NCBI GenBank assembly: GCA_029891345.1
Contig: CM057005.1
Span: forward strand, 67,093,760-67,157,759
DNA from: Dryococelus australis
Lineage: Eukaryota > Arthropoda > Insecta > Phasmatodea > Phasmatidae
Direction: 5' to 3'
Length of the DNA stretch: 64,000 bases
Shown here: positions 11,727-22,259 of the stretch, in pieces
Layout: each line of letters starts with the position of its first letter
How positions within the stretch are numbered: the stretch's first letter is position 1
Notes under the pieces: model-generated
Database searches by the model: none
Seen by the model: the letters and a program-made list of their open reading frames with translations, nothing else
Told to the model about the DNA's origin: nothing
Made by a program: the position numbers and the translations under genes

Positions 11727-12802
11727 TGTGACGGAAGAATAGCGCGGCGATCTTCAAAGGCCCTCCGCCACGTGTACCGCTGCGTGCCGCCGTGATAAGC
11801 CTTTAGCGGCTCGCGCGCTCCTGACCTTCAACTTATTGGATTTCCGCGTTATCTGAAGGAACATTCTGGTTGATCGTCCTAACGTCGTCTCTCAGCGTAA
11901 CTCGAGGTGCGGAGAACCTTCCAGATCGAGCAAAGCGAGAGTATCTAAGCCACTACGGGCCTCAAGCCGACAGTTTTTGACAGTTCATAGTTTGGGCAAT
12001 TGTGAGATCTTAAGTGATGGACGACGAGCCAGGAGAGTAACGAGGGATGGCGGAAGTGATCAGCGGGGAGGAAAATCTGTGACTGCGAGTATCGGTGCAG
12101 TAAAGAGTGCAATGGTCAGGCGGGACTATTGAACTGGATGCGTGAGTGTAATACATGTGGAATTATGGCAATAAAGACTGAACAAGTGTAAATAATGTGA
12201 GTGAATTAAGTAACTATAACCAACACAGAAACATTGAGGAATTTAATTAAAATTGAGATAGACATTAAATATTTTACTCACTGATAATAATAAGAGTAAA
12301 GGCTGTTCACAATAAAGTGAGCACTTTTGGAATCAACCTTAGAAAAAGACACTGCCTCTACTTGTATATATTTTAACGGGCGCAATGAGTGACGTGCGCC
12401 CAGTAAAGATGGTAACGATGGAGGAAAAGTAGTTCCATTTCTTAACGTCGAATAAAAAAGTGTTAGGTAACAAATGTGATAAATTATTTCTTCACTTTCC
12501 GTTTTTTTAATGCATCGAAGTGTAAAAATGAGCAGATATGTACAATATTTAATTTTCTAATAATTCCACAGTTTCACTTGACCGATGCATGAATAAGTAA
12601 TGAGGCCCATGGAAATCTTAATTTTACATAAGGCGGAAGAACACACAACGTGTGGGCTTTCAAAAGCGCCCATTTTACTGTGAACAGCCTGTAATTGTGG
12701 AGATAGGCAGTTTAATGTTGCTATGTTAATGTTGTAGCTGTATGAATAAATTAAAATCAAATTTAGTTATTTTATATTTTATTCAGGCCTCCATCCCTCA
12801 CG
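11727..12802 (+). mobile_element. Probable Ty3/gypsy-type LTR, remnant, with a MITE inserted
   Basis: Starts TGTGACGG and has a GC-richer first part with GAACATTCTGG and GAACCTTCCAG blocks. A polyadenylation-type AATAAAG lies near 12167, and it ends near CCCTCACG. A stretch ATTTTACTGGGGCTG at about 12815-12830, just past the end, resembles the start of the internal region of gypsy-type elements. MITE A2 (12300-12690) lies inside; without it the LTR would be about 680 bp. No gag, pol or second LTR was recognised, so this is an old broken remnant. The call rests on layout and remembered family features only. Confidence 0.45.
12300..12690. mobile_element. MITE family A (copy A2), inside the LTR-like block
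   Basis: Runs from AGGCTGTTCACAATAAAGTG to CTGTGAACAGCCT with the usual family A interior, in the same orientation as A1. It is flanked by TA on both sides (GAGTA, then GTAATTG). Removing it rejoins the LTR-like sequence, so the insertion is younger than the LTR. Confidence 0.85.
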
Positions 12803-13007
12803 AACTCTTAACAGTATTTTACTGGGGCTGACTTAGCATTCAGATACCCCAATTTTAACATATGGCACACACGCAAAGGAAAGTTGATTTTCTGGAATCA
12901 CTTATGAGTAAATTTTTCTTCTTAAAAAAAATATTAGGCAATACACTCCCCATTACTTAATAATTTACCCCGTGAATACGCACAAAGCCTCATGAGACGA
13001 ACACAGA
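12803..13007. other. Short unassigned stretch
   Basis: Begins with the primer-binding-like ATTTTACTGGGGCTG block after the LTR, then becomes AT-rich. No gag-like coding was seen. Confidence 0.3.
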
Positions 13008-13145
13008 CAAATATCAGTGGTAAACCACTGATTCGCAGTGAAATTCAACTACTCTAATCAGTCAAATGGCTCCACTTAGAATCAGTGAAAAATTTCCACT
13101 GATTGAAATAGTGACGTGAAACAATTTCACTGATTGTATAAGTTA
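13008..13145. repeat. CAGTGA/TCACTG palindromic cluster, family K (copy 1)
   Basis: A dense run of short inverted motifs: ATCAGTG, CCACTGATT, GCAGTGAAA, AATCAGTGAAAAA, CCACTGATTG, TTTCACTGATTG. Related clusters lie at 14178-14405 and 16868-16997. The motifs can fold into alternative hairpins. Confidence 0.65.
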
Positions 13146-13254
13146 TTTATTGAATGTGGTCAAATAATTACGGAAAATAAACATATTTGCGATAGTTCAC
13201 TATTTATATTGTGCAATTTACCGTAATTAAAAAAAAAGTTAAAAACTTTAACAG

Positions 13255-13325
13255 GTGGCGGGGATTGTACTCGCACACCCTAAGACTTTAGTCTGTAACC
13301 TCGCCATCTGAGCTACCATGCCAAG
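13255..13325 (-). other. tRNA-like fragment (probable SINE head)
   Basis: Read on the minus strand: an A-box-like TGGTAGCTCAGATGG, an anticodon-arm-like AGACTAAAGTCT, and a B-box-like GAGTACAATCCCC. The acceptor stem does not pair, so it is not a functional tRNA gene. More likely it is the tRNA-derived head of a SINE or a tRNA relic. Confidence 0.5.
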
Positions 13326-13660
13326 TTGAAATTCTGAGACGAAAATAGATTTGTTATATTATCGGGGCGAAATCGTGTGGTTTGAAGTTGTATGCTCATG
13401 CATTTCGTTTATGGTTTGATTGGTACCGTTAGGATTGTGAAAACGAATATTATATGCGAGTGCACTCTCTTCGCCACGTTAAATGCAGTTTAAACCTTCA
13501 AACACAGCACTGTGACGATTACCTGGAATCGAAATGAAAGGCGTAAAAACGGAATGAAAGGCTGCGTGTTCATATTACCTCGTGAAATGGTGGTTTGAAA
13601 GACGAAACACATTTAATAAAGTATTTGATATTAGTTTTACATTCGTTTATTCGTTGTTAA
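13326..13660. other. Unassigned stretch
   Basis: AT-rich, no recognisable gene or repeat. Confidence 0.4.
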
Positions 13661-14079
13661 AGGCTGTTCACAATGAAGCGAACACTTTTGAAATGAATCT
13701 TAGAAAAAAAGTCACAACCCCTGAACGCATCTATTTTTATGGGCGCACTGGGTGATATTTGCCCAGTAAAGTTGGTAACGACGGACGGAAAATAGTTCAA
13801 TTACTTTACGTCGAATAAAAAGTGTTAGGTAAGGTTTTGTGATAACTTTAATTATTTCTTCCGCTTTCTGTGGTTTAACGCATCGAAGTGTAAAAATGAC
13901 CAGATTTGTAAAGTATTTACTTTTCTAATAATTTTTCAGTTTCACTTGCACGATGCATGAATAAAGCGATGATGCCCATGACAATGTCAATTTTACATAA
14001 AGTGAAAGAATACACAACGTGCATACAAGTAGATCTTAAGCAGGGCTTTCAAAAGTGCTCATTTTATCGTGAACAGCCT
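13661..14079. mobile_element. MITE family A (copy A3)
   Basis: AGGCTGTTCACAATGAAGCG at the left and TATCGTGAACAGCCTA at the right, with a full interior. Near the left end lies CGTTGTTAA (13652-13660), and near the right end CGTTGTTTAA (14083-14092). This is a longer near-match in addition to the usual TA and is probably a coincidence. Two family K clusters lie on either side within about 500 bp. Confidence 0.85.
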
Positions 14080-14177
14080 ATACGTTGTTTAACGGTCATT
14101 TCTAAAGATGTTCGAAGGCCATTTTACACGCAGTTTCACTGATACATTAGTCAAAAATAATTAGAGATGGAGCAAGT

Positions 14178-14405
14178 AGCTCAGATGTTTCACTGGTCCA
14201 TAAGTAAAAAATAAACCACTGAGAAACAGTGAAAAAAATGACCGACGAATCAGTGATAAATGTCACTGAATCAATCAGTGAAAGAAATATGGCATTTTTT
14301 TCACTGGTTCGTTAGTTAAATTCACTGAAGTGATTGTTGTATCAGTCAAATACGTTTGACTGATTAAAACAGTGAAGTTCTGACTGATTCAGATTTAGAG
14401 TGCAG
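14178..14405. repeat. CAGTGA/TCACTG palindromic cluster, family K (copy 2)
   Basis: More than ten CAGTGA or TCACTG motifs in about 230 bp, including TTTCACTGGT, ACAGTGAAAAA, AATCAGTGATAAATGTCACT and CAATCAGTGAAAG. It ends in TGATTCAGATTTAGAGTGC. The same ending block (TGATTCAAGTTTAGAGTG) closes the copy at 16868-16997, so these are related elements and not random AT-rich sequence. Confidence 0.65.
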
Positions 14406-15663
14406 CAGCGAACTTGGACGCGCGTGTGCAGATATTCGGTTGTGGGTTTATAGCCGCAGTGAAATAGTTCATCTTTGATTACGTAATTGCTATTGACATT
14501 AACTAAACAATTACAGTAGATGAAATTTCAAAATTATTATTACTACAAAAGTACCAATAAATATACAGGCAATAAGCACGCTATTTAACTAGCACTAAAT
14601 GGCTTTAGTATGGTTTTGTTTGTTATTCTGGTGTCCAGATACTTTCGTCACTTTTCTAGGCACCCTTGAAGCATTGCTGATAAAGCCTCTGCAACACTGA
14701 CGTATAATACAGGTCTGAACACTCGTCTGTTAACAATGTTACCGAATTGACCCCCTTAATGACTGATTTAGTTCATACAGTAGCCGCAGAGCGTTGCAAG
14801 CATACTAGTGTTGTTAGCGTTGCTGGTATGGGGATAACACCATAGAGATAGGAACGTCATTTTCCCATTTTAAGAAAAAAATTGCAATTCCCCTCCCAAT
14901 GCTAGCCATCTAAACAGCACTATTTCGGTAGCAGCGCTCTGCGGCTGGTTTCATGAACTAAATGGGTCAATAAGGGCGTCAATTTTTAAAGCTAGTGTCC
15001 AGGCCTGTCTTCCACGGTCGTACCTAGTATCACAAACCTTGCCGCACCTCAATTTAATCTTGATAAGTCTGGCTACAGTACGAAAACCTTGGCGCATTAT
15101 GTTTGTATACAACTGGCATATTTAAATGTTTTTAACCGTCCTGTGTTTCCTCATCATTGCATTCTGGAATAAAACAGACACTGTTATAACCGAACACGCT
15201 ACCTCCTGAAAAACAATCCAATTCAGTGACAGTATTTCTTATTAGGTATATTATTTTTGTTTTCAGTCCCGTCGGTCTTACACTCTGATTGGTGAATGCT
15301 CATTTTTTTCAACGTTGCGGGGAGAGAGAGAGAGAGAGAGAACGCTAAGTCTCAAATTGAGGAAATGTATGATGATTCATAAAGATGTCCTGATTTCGCG
15401 CACACATACGTACACTATGTAAAAAAAAATTACTACTTTTTTTTTGTTGGTAGTGGAAATACCATTTTTTTTGCAGCTTAGTGTTGTTATCATTGGTTCA
15501 CTATATACTAAACTCGTTTTAGGCAACAGTTTCTGGGTTTTGGTAGGCACGTGGTTTTTGGGTACTTAGAACTGCTGTAAAAAATTCCCGCCATAAATAC
15601 CCATACGGTTACAAGAGTGCGCCAATAGTTTATCAAAACCATACATTTCTTTGAACCCACCCT
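14406..15663. other. Unassigned stretch with a short GA microsatellite
   Basis: No gene recognised. A pure GA run occupies about 15321-15340. The rest is AT-rich. Confidence 0.45.
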
Positions 15664-15849
15664 GCTGAAATACGAGAGTTGCTATTAAAGCGGCGAAGTT
15701 ACGTGACACAACGGAGTGATGAACGTGCCTCGGCAATGCTCATTCAGGACTACGACCTCGGCACGCAAACAGACGAAAAAATAGAATTCTATGATATTGC
15801 CAAGAGTGCAGAAATTGGAAATCGCACTTTCTATGACGAGGATCGATAG
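15664..15849 (+). CDS. Open frame of unknown status (about 62 codons)
   Basis: An open frame beginning AEIRELLLKRRSYVTQRSDE and ending EIGNRTFYDEDR-stop. Its composition is protein-like and less AT-rich than the neighbourhood. No upstream ATG, domain, splice acceptor or relative elsewhere in the window was recognised. It could be a terminal exon, a piece of an old transposase, or chance. Confidence 0.18.
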   Translation, partial: AEIRELLLKRRSYVTQRSDERASAMLIQDYDLGTQTDEKIEFYDIAKSAEIGNRTFYDEDR

Positions 15850-16867
15850 TTTCGGGCACTGAAGTTGATACAGGTGAATTGCTTTCGGAGCACGCTGCTA
15901 TCAGTCGAGCGCAAAAGTTCCACTTTCAAACCGCTTCGACGCAACCACGTGGGCACAGTTCCGCCATCGCGATCGTAGCCTTACACGGAACGTGCCGTAA
16001 AATCGGTAATCTCGCACACGAAGAGGTGCTGCGTTGCCCGGTTAAGGTGCTGGAAGTTTGCACGTATGTGCAGAGAAATCGTAATAAAAAAAATACAGAG
16101 TGACTTCGACCAGATGTTCTATTCAACGCAGGAACCACTCCACTGACTTGGCTTTCACTCATTCCCGTTTATTTCTAATATCTGGTTTTAGCGAGGAAGA
16201 AAAATTATTCTCGCCAGCTCAACGTGTGTTATTCGGTTGATTTGCCTCTATTGTTTTATATACGTTGATCGTTACGTAACTTTAAGTATTTTTTCCAATA
16301 TGATACCGCAGAAATATATAATTCTACCTGGCTGTATATTAGCCGATTTGCGACATATAAAGAATCCCTTTTCCTTAACATTAAGGTGCATGCACTTCAT
16401 GTGAGTGATAGTTATCGAACCCATTTTTGAGACCACAAGACTATGCAATTCATAACAAGCCATAATATAAAACGCATATAATTTATCAGAAGTTTTATCA
16501 AAAAGGGGATCATAAACATAGATTATATTCACATTTTTCACCTGTGAAAAAGTGATGACCATTATTTGGGGAGGGGAGCAGAGATCCTGACGTATGTTAC
16601 CTGTATTATGTATATAGAATTATTTATAACTCTATTAAATATATAGTTGTTTATTTCAGTTTTAGTAAAATATGGCAGAGAAATCAAATAAAATAACAAT
16701 TTTACAGAAGTTTATACACTCAAAGTTCGAATCAATGATATCAATAAGTGAAATAACATTCGCTGAATGTCATTTGATAAGCTACTGATGACCGGCGAAT
16801 CAAGCAAATTGAATGGTTGAATGGGAACAAGTAATTTATAGCAGTACAATTCTTGACATTTAGTGGG
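15850..16867. other. Unassigned stretch
   Basis: No gene or repeat recognised. The largest open frame (16272-16562, -) is AT-rich and featureless. Confidence 0.4.
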
Positions 16868-16997
16868 AAATCACACACAAATCAGTGAAATTCACCCACT
16901 ATACTAATTAGTTATCTGGCACTGATTATCAGTTGCTCAATCCCCACTGTTTTCACTGAGTTGTCTTAATTCTCACTGATTCAAGTTTAGAGTGTGG
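16868..16997. repeat. CAGTGA/TCACTG cluster, family K (copy 3)
   Basis: Left end CACACACAAATCAGTGAAAT; right end TCTCACTGATTCAAGTTTAG then AGTGTG. The two ends are imperfect inverted repeats (CACAC and AATCAGTGA). This suggests a small inverted-repeat element of about 130 bp, with copies 1 and 2 as relatives. Confidence 0.55.
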
Positions 16998-17343
16998 ATA
17001 TCGTTTGATCTGCCTGAACGTAACTGTCCTTACGTAAATGTGAGCTACCTTCGTTCTATTTCAAATCATACACTGAATATGTGAATAATGTTTTGGCGAG
17101 AACACAGAAATTGAGTTTATTATTTTTTCTGACGGTTGGTACCTTCCATGGTACACTGCCAGTAAAACAAGTGGTTGGTTCACTCGATTCACACTAATTT
17201 TTAACTATTTGCGAGTCCTGCTTAGGGTTTCCGTTATGTCTACGTATTCATTCACGCATAATAAATAACAATAACTTAGGCATATTTAGTACACATGCTT
17301 CCACCAAGTGACACTAAAATTGTGGGAAACACGAATGTGTTAG
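16998..17343. other. Unassigned stretch
   Basis: AT-rich, no gene or repeat recognised. Confidence 0.4.
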
Positions 17344-17762
17344 AGGCTGTTTACGATAAAGTGAGCAGTTTAGAAATGAACCGTCGAAAAAATTCACTGA
17401 CCCTGTAGCCATGTAATTTAATGGGCGCACTGAGTGACATTCACACAATAAAGTTGGTCACGATGGATGTAAAATAGTTCAATTTCTTGACGTCAAATAA
17501 AAAGTGGTAGGTAACCATTTGTGATAACATAACATTATTTATTTCGCTCTCCGATTTTTTTATGCATCAAAGTGTAAAAATGAGCAGATTTGAAAAGTAT
17601 TTTACTTTCTTGATCATTTTACAGTTTCATTTGACCGTCGCAGAAATAGTGATGAGGCTCAAGGCAATGTTAATTTTACGAAAGGCGGAGGAAAAAACAA
17701 CGGGTTTACAAGTAGATCTTAAGCAAGGCTTTCAAAATTGCTCATTTTACCTTGAAAAGCCT
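17344..17762. mobile_element. MITE family A (copy A4)
   Basis: AGGCTGTTTACGATAAAGTG at the left, CCTTGAAAAGCCT at the right and a full interior. TA flanks both ends (TTAG before, TTTA after). Family H copy 1 follows 30 bp later. Confidence 0.85.
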
Positions 17763-17793
17763 TTATCAATAAATCAATCCATGAGTATGGGTG

Positions 17794-18114
17794 AGGTTTA
17801 TTCTACTCAGGTTAGGAAGCCCAATGCTTTTAGTTCGCCAACTAACATTTTTCGCCACTAGGTAACCGCTAGTATCGCTTGTGTACCGGATTTTATTTAT
17901 TTTCTACTTTAAAAAATTGCAATAATCATAAATCAAATATGACGTAACTACTTAACTAAGTAAAATCTGTCTTACTTTTTATTCACGAAGCTAAAAATTG
18001 TAATTAAAAGTGACGTCTTTGAAAAACTGCGCACCTAGCGGCGGTAATTTCCCCTATGCCAAACTCTCGCATAAGAAAACTCGTTTTGTTGCTAACCTGG
18101 GTAGAATTAACCTT
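17794..18114. mobile_element. Inverted-repeat element, family H (copy 1)
   Basis: Left end AGGTTTATTCTACTCAGGTT. The right end, read inverted, is AAGGTTAATTCTACCCAGGT. Both arms contain a CGCCACTAGGT or CGCCGCTAGGT block further in, so the inverted repeats are long (over 80 bp, imperfect). A second copy lies at 37787-38117. No transposase is visible. Confidence 0.65.
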
Positions 18115-18226
18115 AGTAGGCAAATAATATAGAACGGTCCTACGCGCTTGTTTCACTTACGCTCAGGGAAGTAGAGTGACGCAGAATTGCATCGGATCAC
18201 TTTACTGAAGCAAGTTGTGTTTGATA

Positions 18227-18465
18227 TAGGCTGTTCACGGTAAAGTGAGCTCTTTTTAAGGCCCTTTCTAAATTTTTCCTTTCATCCAATTTCCATCTCC
18301 CTGCTGTTTTTTAATACAAAAATTGAAATGTTACCAATAAACACAGTGTATGCATTTTACTACCCTCAAAATCTAATGCCTGAGGCTGCAATAAGATATA
18401 TTTATTAGTGGTTAATGATTGTTGGGAAGGCCTTAAAAAGTGCTCACTTTACTGTGAACAGCCTG
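18227..18465. mobile_element. MITE family B (copy B1)
   Basis: TAGGCTGTTCACGGTAAAGT at the left and the inverted form ending ACTGTGAACAGCCTG at the right, flanked by TA (18225-18226 and 18466-18467). The inverted repeats extend through GGCCTT, about 37 bp. The interior is unrelated to family A, so the two families share only termini. Confidence 0.85.
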
Positions 18466-18467
18466 TA

Positions 18468-19882
18468 CAGTACAGAGAGGCGGTATGGTATACACTATTT
18501 CTGTCTGTAGTATACGTGTGAATGAGGTTTTCCAAGAATTCTAATTATTCAATTCCGTTTTATATTTATATTTCTCTACCACATTTTCTTATTTTAATAT
18601 TTTGAACAATTTTAATGCCATAATTGTCATTTAAAATTTAAATTTAAAAACACAGATAGAGTACCATAACCCAACTAATTTCTATAGGACTAATTAAAAT
18701 CAAGAATAAAGCAGATTTCTGTGGTCACTGTAAAGATTTTGTTTTCCTTGCGAGTATAAATAAAATACTTTGTAATGTATTTACGTATGCTTAATACTAG
18801 CAATTTGCATGTAACTTTAATTGGAGGGTCCAAAGAATATTCCAATGTCTATACGACTGTGTAAATCATATTATGAGATTCGTATGTTATGAGGATAAAG
18901 ATAATTCTTTTGTAATCATTCTCACACAACTGGGATGGAAGTAAACAAACGAAGGAACTTTTCTGGTACACACGCTTTCTTCATTACCAGGCGATGAATA
19001 CGAGGTATGGTACACATTATTCTAAACAACTGACCAGAAGAGACGCTTTTTAAATTGCATCGGTACAAATTCAATACGTTCGAAGATATAATTCAGTTTT
19101 CCATTCTTCAACATACGTAAATTAAACAACTTAGCAACCGTACAGAGGTTGCATCTCCCGAAAGCCTCGATATCAATATAATCCATCCACGGTTACTTCA
19201 GACTTTTCTGAAGCCCTGCTAAAGTTCTATTTCCAGGATATTCCTCCGCCTCGTGCAAACTAAGCTTGACTAGCCCTGGAGAATTACACCAAGGGGACTA
19301 CGCACCACATTCGTGCGCACTCAGCGTAACAGTTTTTTGTATAAGGACTATTTCTCACTAGGCGCTACCAACATACCTATCTTCTCCCTGATTTTTATTC
19401 AGATTATTTGTAAATGAAGCAAATTTATAGATAAAATATAACTAACGTTTCAATTTAACAGAAAAAAAAGTAACTTTTATGAACGCAAGTATAAAACGTT
19501 TGTGATACAAGGAGTATTTAGGAAATAACTAAACACGTGATACATTGGGAGATTTTTTAAAGGCTTGTTTCAAAAAGACCGAAGAAACCGTGAATGGACT
19601 ATACATCGACAAAGAAACCCTGTAAAAATCAACTTAACTTTGGCGTCACAAACCCCTTCTACTTGGGGACCCTGCTATGACCGATTTACAAACTAAATTT
19701 TCTGAGTGTCAAGATGATACCTTTCATCGGCAAACTGATTACTCCCTTCTAATGAAACATCCAACATTGAGCTGATTTCGTAGTTTCCTGCCAAATTTCT
19801 TACGCCAATGCTTATGTTAAAATGCACGAAGTTTAACCTACGAGAAAAGTTTTTTTTTTCATTGGCTGACCTCAAAAGTTGT
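18468..19882. other. Unassigned stretch
   Basis: AT-rich. No gene, repeat boundary or structured motif was recognised. Confidence 0.4.
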
Positions 19883-19884
19883 TA

Positions 19885-20120
19885 TAGGCTGTTCACGGTA
19901 AAGTAAGCACTTTTCAAAGCCCTCTCATTTGGAATAATAGTGAGAAAACATATATTATTTCATCTTTAGACGTTAATTTCCGAGTGTGGTGGAATATACA
20001 CACTGAGTTTATTACTTAAATAGATATGTTTATTTAACAAGGTCGTTAAAGGATTAAATATGGCTGCAGGTAAAATATAATTAAGGCGTCAAAAGTGCTC
20101 AATTTACCGTGAACGGCCTA
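19885..20120. mobile_element. MITE family B (copy B2, variant interior)
   Basis: TAGGCTGTTCACGGTAAAGT at the left, TTTACCGTGAACGGCCTA at the right, TA on both sides (19883-19884, 20121-20122). The interior shares GACGTTAATTTCCGAGTGTG with the copy at 63077-63315, defining a subfamily. Confidence 0.85.
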
Positions 20121-20122
20121 TA

Positions 20123-20929
20123 ACCGACGGCGAACCTGTCACAGTTTCTCTTCCGGCTGTTGTGGCATATGGCACATGACCTTCCGACTGCAGCCCAATT
20201 GACAAGTAGGTCGCATATGTTCATTACCTAGCGTCTGGAAAGGTTGTCGCTAAATACCAAGTTGCTAAGCGCCCTGCAAGTCTCTCTCGCCAGACAAGGT
20301 TATCTCTATGGGCGCTGGTGATCTAATGACCTCGAGCGACATTCTCAACGTGTGGGGTAGTCGGGTTCTGAAGCCGCTGTTTTGAGCATAGACTAAATAT
20401 AAGGCAGACCGCTTATTCGTCTTCTGCGCATGTACCCAACATTCACCTACTCCAATCCCGCAAAACTCCTACACAACTGTCAAAGTCACATGGTCAACAG
20501 CAATGTGCGTGTTTGTTTATATCTTAATTTTTTAATGACAAGCACTATTATTAATAAAATAGTTTTACCAGTTTTAATATAACCAAGCTGCATTACAAAT
20601 TGTTTAGAGGAAGTATACTTTCATCTCAAAGCATTTAATTTAAAATCAGTTTTCTAACCTAAAATCCAAACCACGCCATTTTTGCTAGCCATGTAGGCAG
20701 AAAAGCAGTTCAATGTTGGGACACGGAGATTGGTTGTGTCCAGCCAGCGAGATCGGTCTACCCCTTCCCCATCTTTATTCTATGGTTTGAAGACCTGGAG
20801 CCCTATTCTCCAACTTAAGGTTGATTAAAGACAGTCACGGTGATTGTCTAGATGATACAGAGGGCCATAATGATGGTTACTCGTAAGCGCCTTTATGTGG
20901 TGTTCTGTAAACCATTTCTTTATTGATAT
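20123..20929. other. Unassigned stretch
   Basis: No gene or repeat recognised. Confidence 0.4.
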
Positions 20930-21350
20930 AGGCTATTCACGATAAAATACGCACTTTTGAAAGCCCTGCTTAGTATCTACTTGTATGCACGTTGTGTATT
21001 TCTCCGCCTTATGCAAGATCAACATTGTCATGGGCTTCATCACGTTATTCATGCGTCGGTCACGTGAAAATGTGAAATTATTGAAGAAGTAAATATTTTG
21101 CAAATAGGCTCATTTTTACACCATGACGGATTTAAAAAAATCAAAAAGCGTAAGAAATTATTTAAGTTAACAGAAATGGTTACCTGACACATTTTATTCG
21201 ACGTTAAGATACGGAAATACTTACCCATCCATCGTTACCAACTTAACTGGGCGCATGTGACTCAGGGCGCCCGTTAAAATTAATGCAGGTAGGAGCAGTG
21301 GCTTTATTTAAGGTTGATTTCGAAAGGGCTCACTTTATCGTGAACAGCCT
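20930..21350. mobile_element. MITE family A (copy A5, inverted orientation)
   Basis: AGGCTATTCACGATAAAATA at the left and TTTATCGTGAACAGCCT at the right. The interior is the reverse complement of A1 to A4. TATA precedes it and TTTATA follows. Confidence 0.85.
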
Positions 21351-21886
21351 TTATACTTGTGTAAATATGTACGTTTGCCAACGCAGCAGGCTGTGTTTCG
21401 AATTCACTGTACGTTTGACAACGCAGCGGGCTGTGTTCCGAAATCAACGATCTGCTTGTTGAATTAGATATTCCCGTTGTTACACGGTTTCTTGTGTCAC
21501 ATATTTTGTTATTATCCTGCATTTTCAACTATAAATGAAATTTTTTTCTTAATACATTTTCGAATAATACTTATATAAAAATTACTTCTGTCTTTGGAAA
21601 CAACAGTTCAGATGGGTCTAGTTCATTTTCAGTATCACGAGATGCCGTGGCCAAATGCGTCATTTTTTGCTTACGTTAAAGCAAAGTGCTTGGAAGTATC
21701 ACAAATGAGTTATAAAATATGCTTCTTAAACATAATCCAGACACAGTTTAGTTACGTGTAAATAATATAACAGAATATAATAATTCTCATTTTTGGGTCA
21801 TTTGAAAAAGTTTTTTTCTCTGTGGAATGCGTTTGCTAGAATTAACCTAGAATGCCAGCCATTTTCTTTCCACTTTCGTCCATAAA
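21351..21886. other. Unassigned stretch; short 40-bp direct repeat
   Basis: Contains a direct repeat built on TACGTTTGCCAACGCAGCAG (21367) and TACGTTTGACAACGCAGCGG (21411), each followed by GCTGTGTT. Otherwise nothing is recognised up to the Polinton target site. Confidence 0.5.
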
Positions 21887-21892
21887 GATGCC

Positions 21893-22259
21893 AGTAGTAT
21901 AAAAATGATGATTCGAGCATAGCCCCTAGTTATCAGAAAAACAACGGTAAATTAAATGCTCGAGCCATCAGAAAACCATCATAAAAAATTACTCTTAATT
22001 TTCTGATCCAAAACATCAAATGATTCGGGCACAACCGCAAAAAAAAAGTGGCTCAAAAAGTTGTGTTTGGGAGCAGTTGCAAAAAAGTGGCTCAAAAAGT
22101 TGCATTTGGTCAGATCGTAGTCTTTAGAAAAGAAATGCGTTAAACATCGCATTTGAGTGCTTCTGCAAAAATACACGCAAAAAGTTGCGATTGGGCGCAG
22201 TTACAAAAAGTGGCTTAAAAAATTTGAAAACGTAAAAAATAAACTATTGTAAATAATAA
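21893..22259 (+). repeat. Polinton left terminal inverted repeat
   Basis: Matches the reverse complement of 33735-34130 up to its inner end, ATAATAAA. It contains three to four imperfect internal units built on AAAAAGTGGCTCAAAAAGTT followed by TGGGCGCAGTTGC-like sequence. The polymerase ATG lies at its inner boundary, so the repeat probably carries that gene's promoter. Confidence 0.9.

Noticed and set aside
13255-13325. Functional tRNA gene on the minus strand
   Set aside because: Acceptor ends do not pair and the B box is degenerate; kept as a tRNA-like fragment.
13652-14092. 9-bp target duplication (CGTTGTTAA/CGTTGTTTAA) around MITE A3
   Set aside because: The two words differ by an inserted T and lie at unequal distances from the ends; all other copies support TA.
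13008-16997. CRISPR array
   Set aside because: The CAGTGA words are short, irregularly spaced and in both orientations; the window is clearly eukaryotic.
17562-17861. Open frame of 99 codons
   Set aside because: Lies across MITE A4 and the start of family H; matching frames occur in other family A copies without conservation of a protein.
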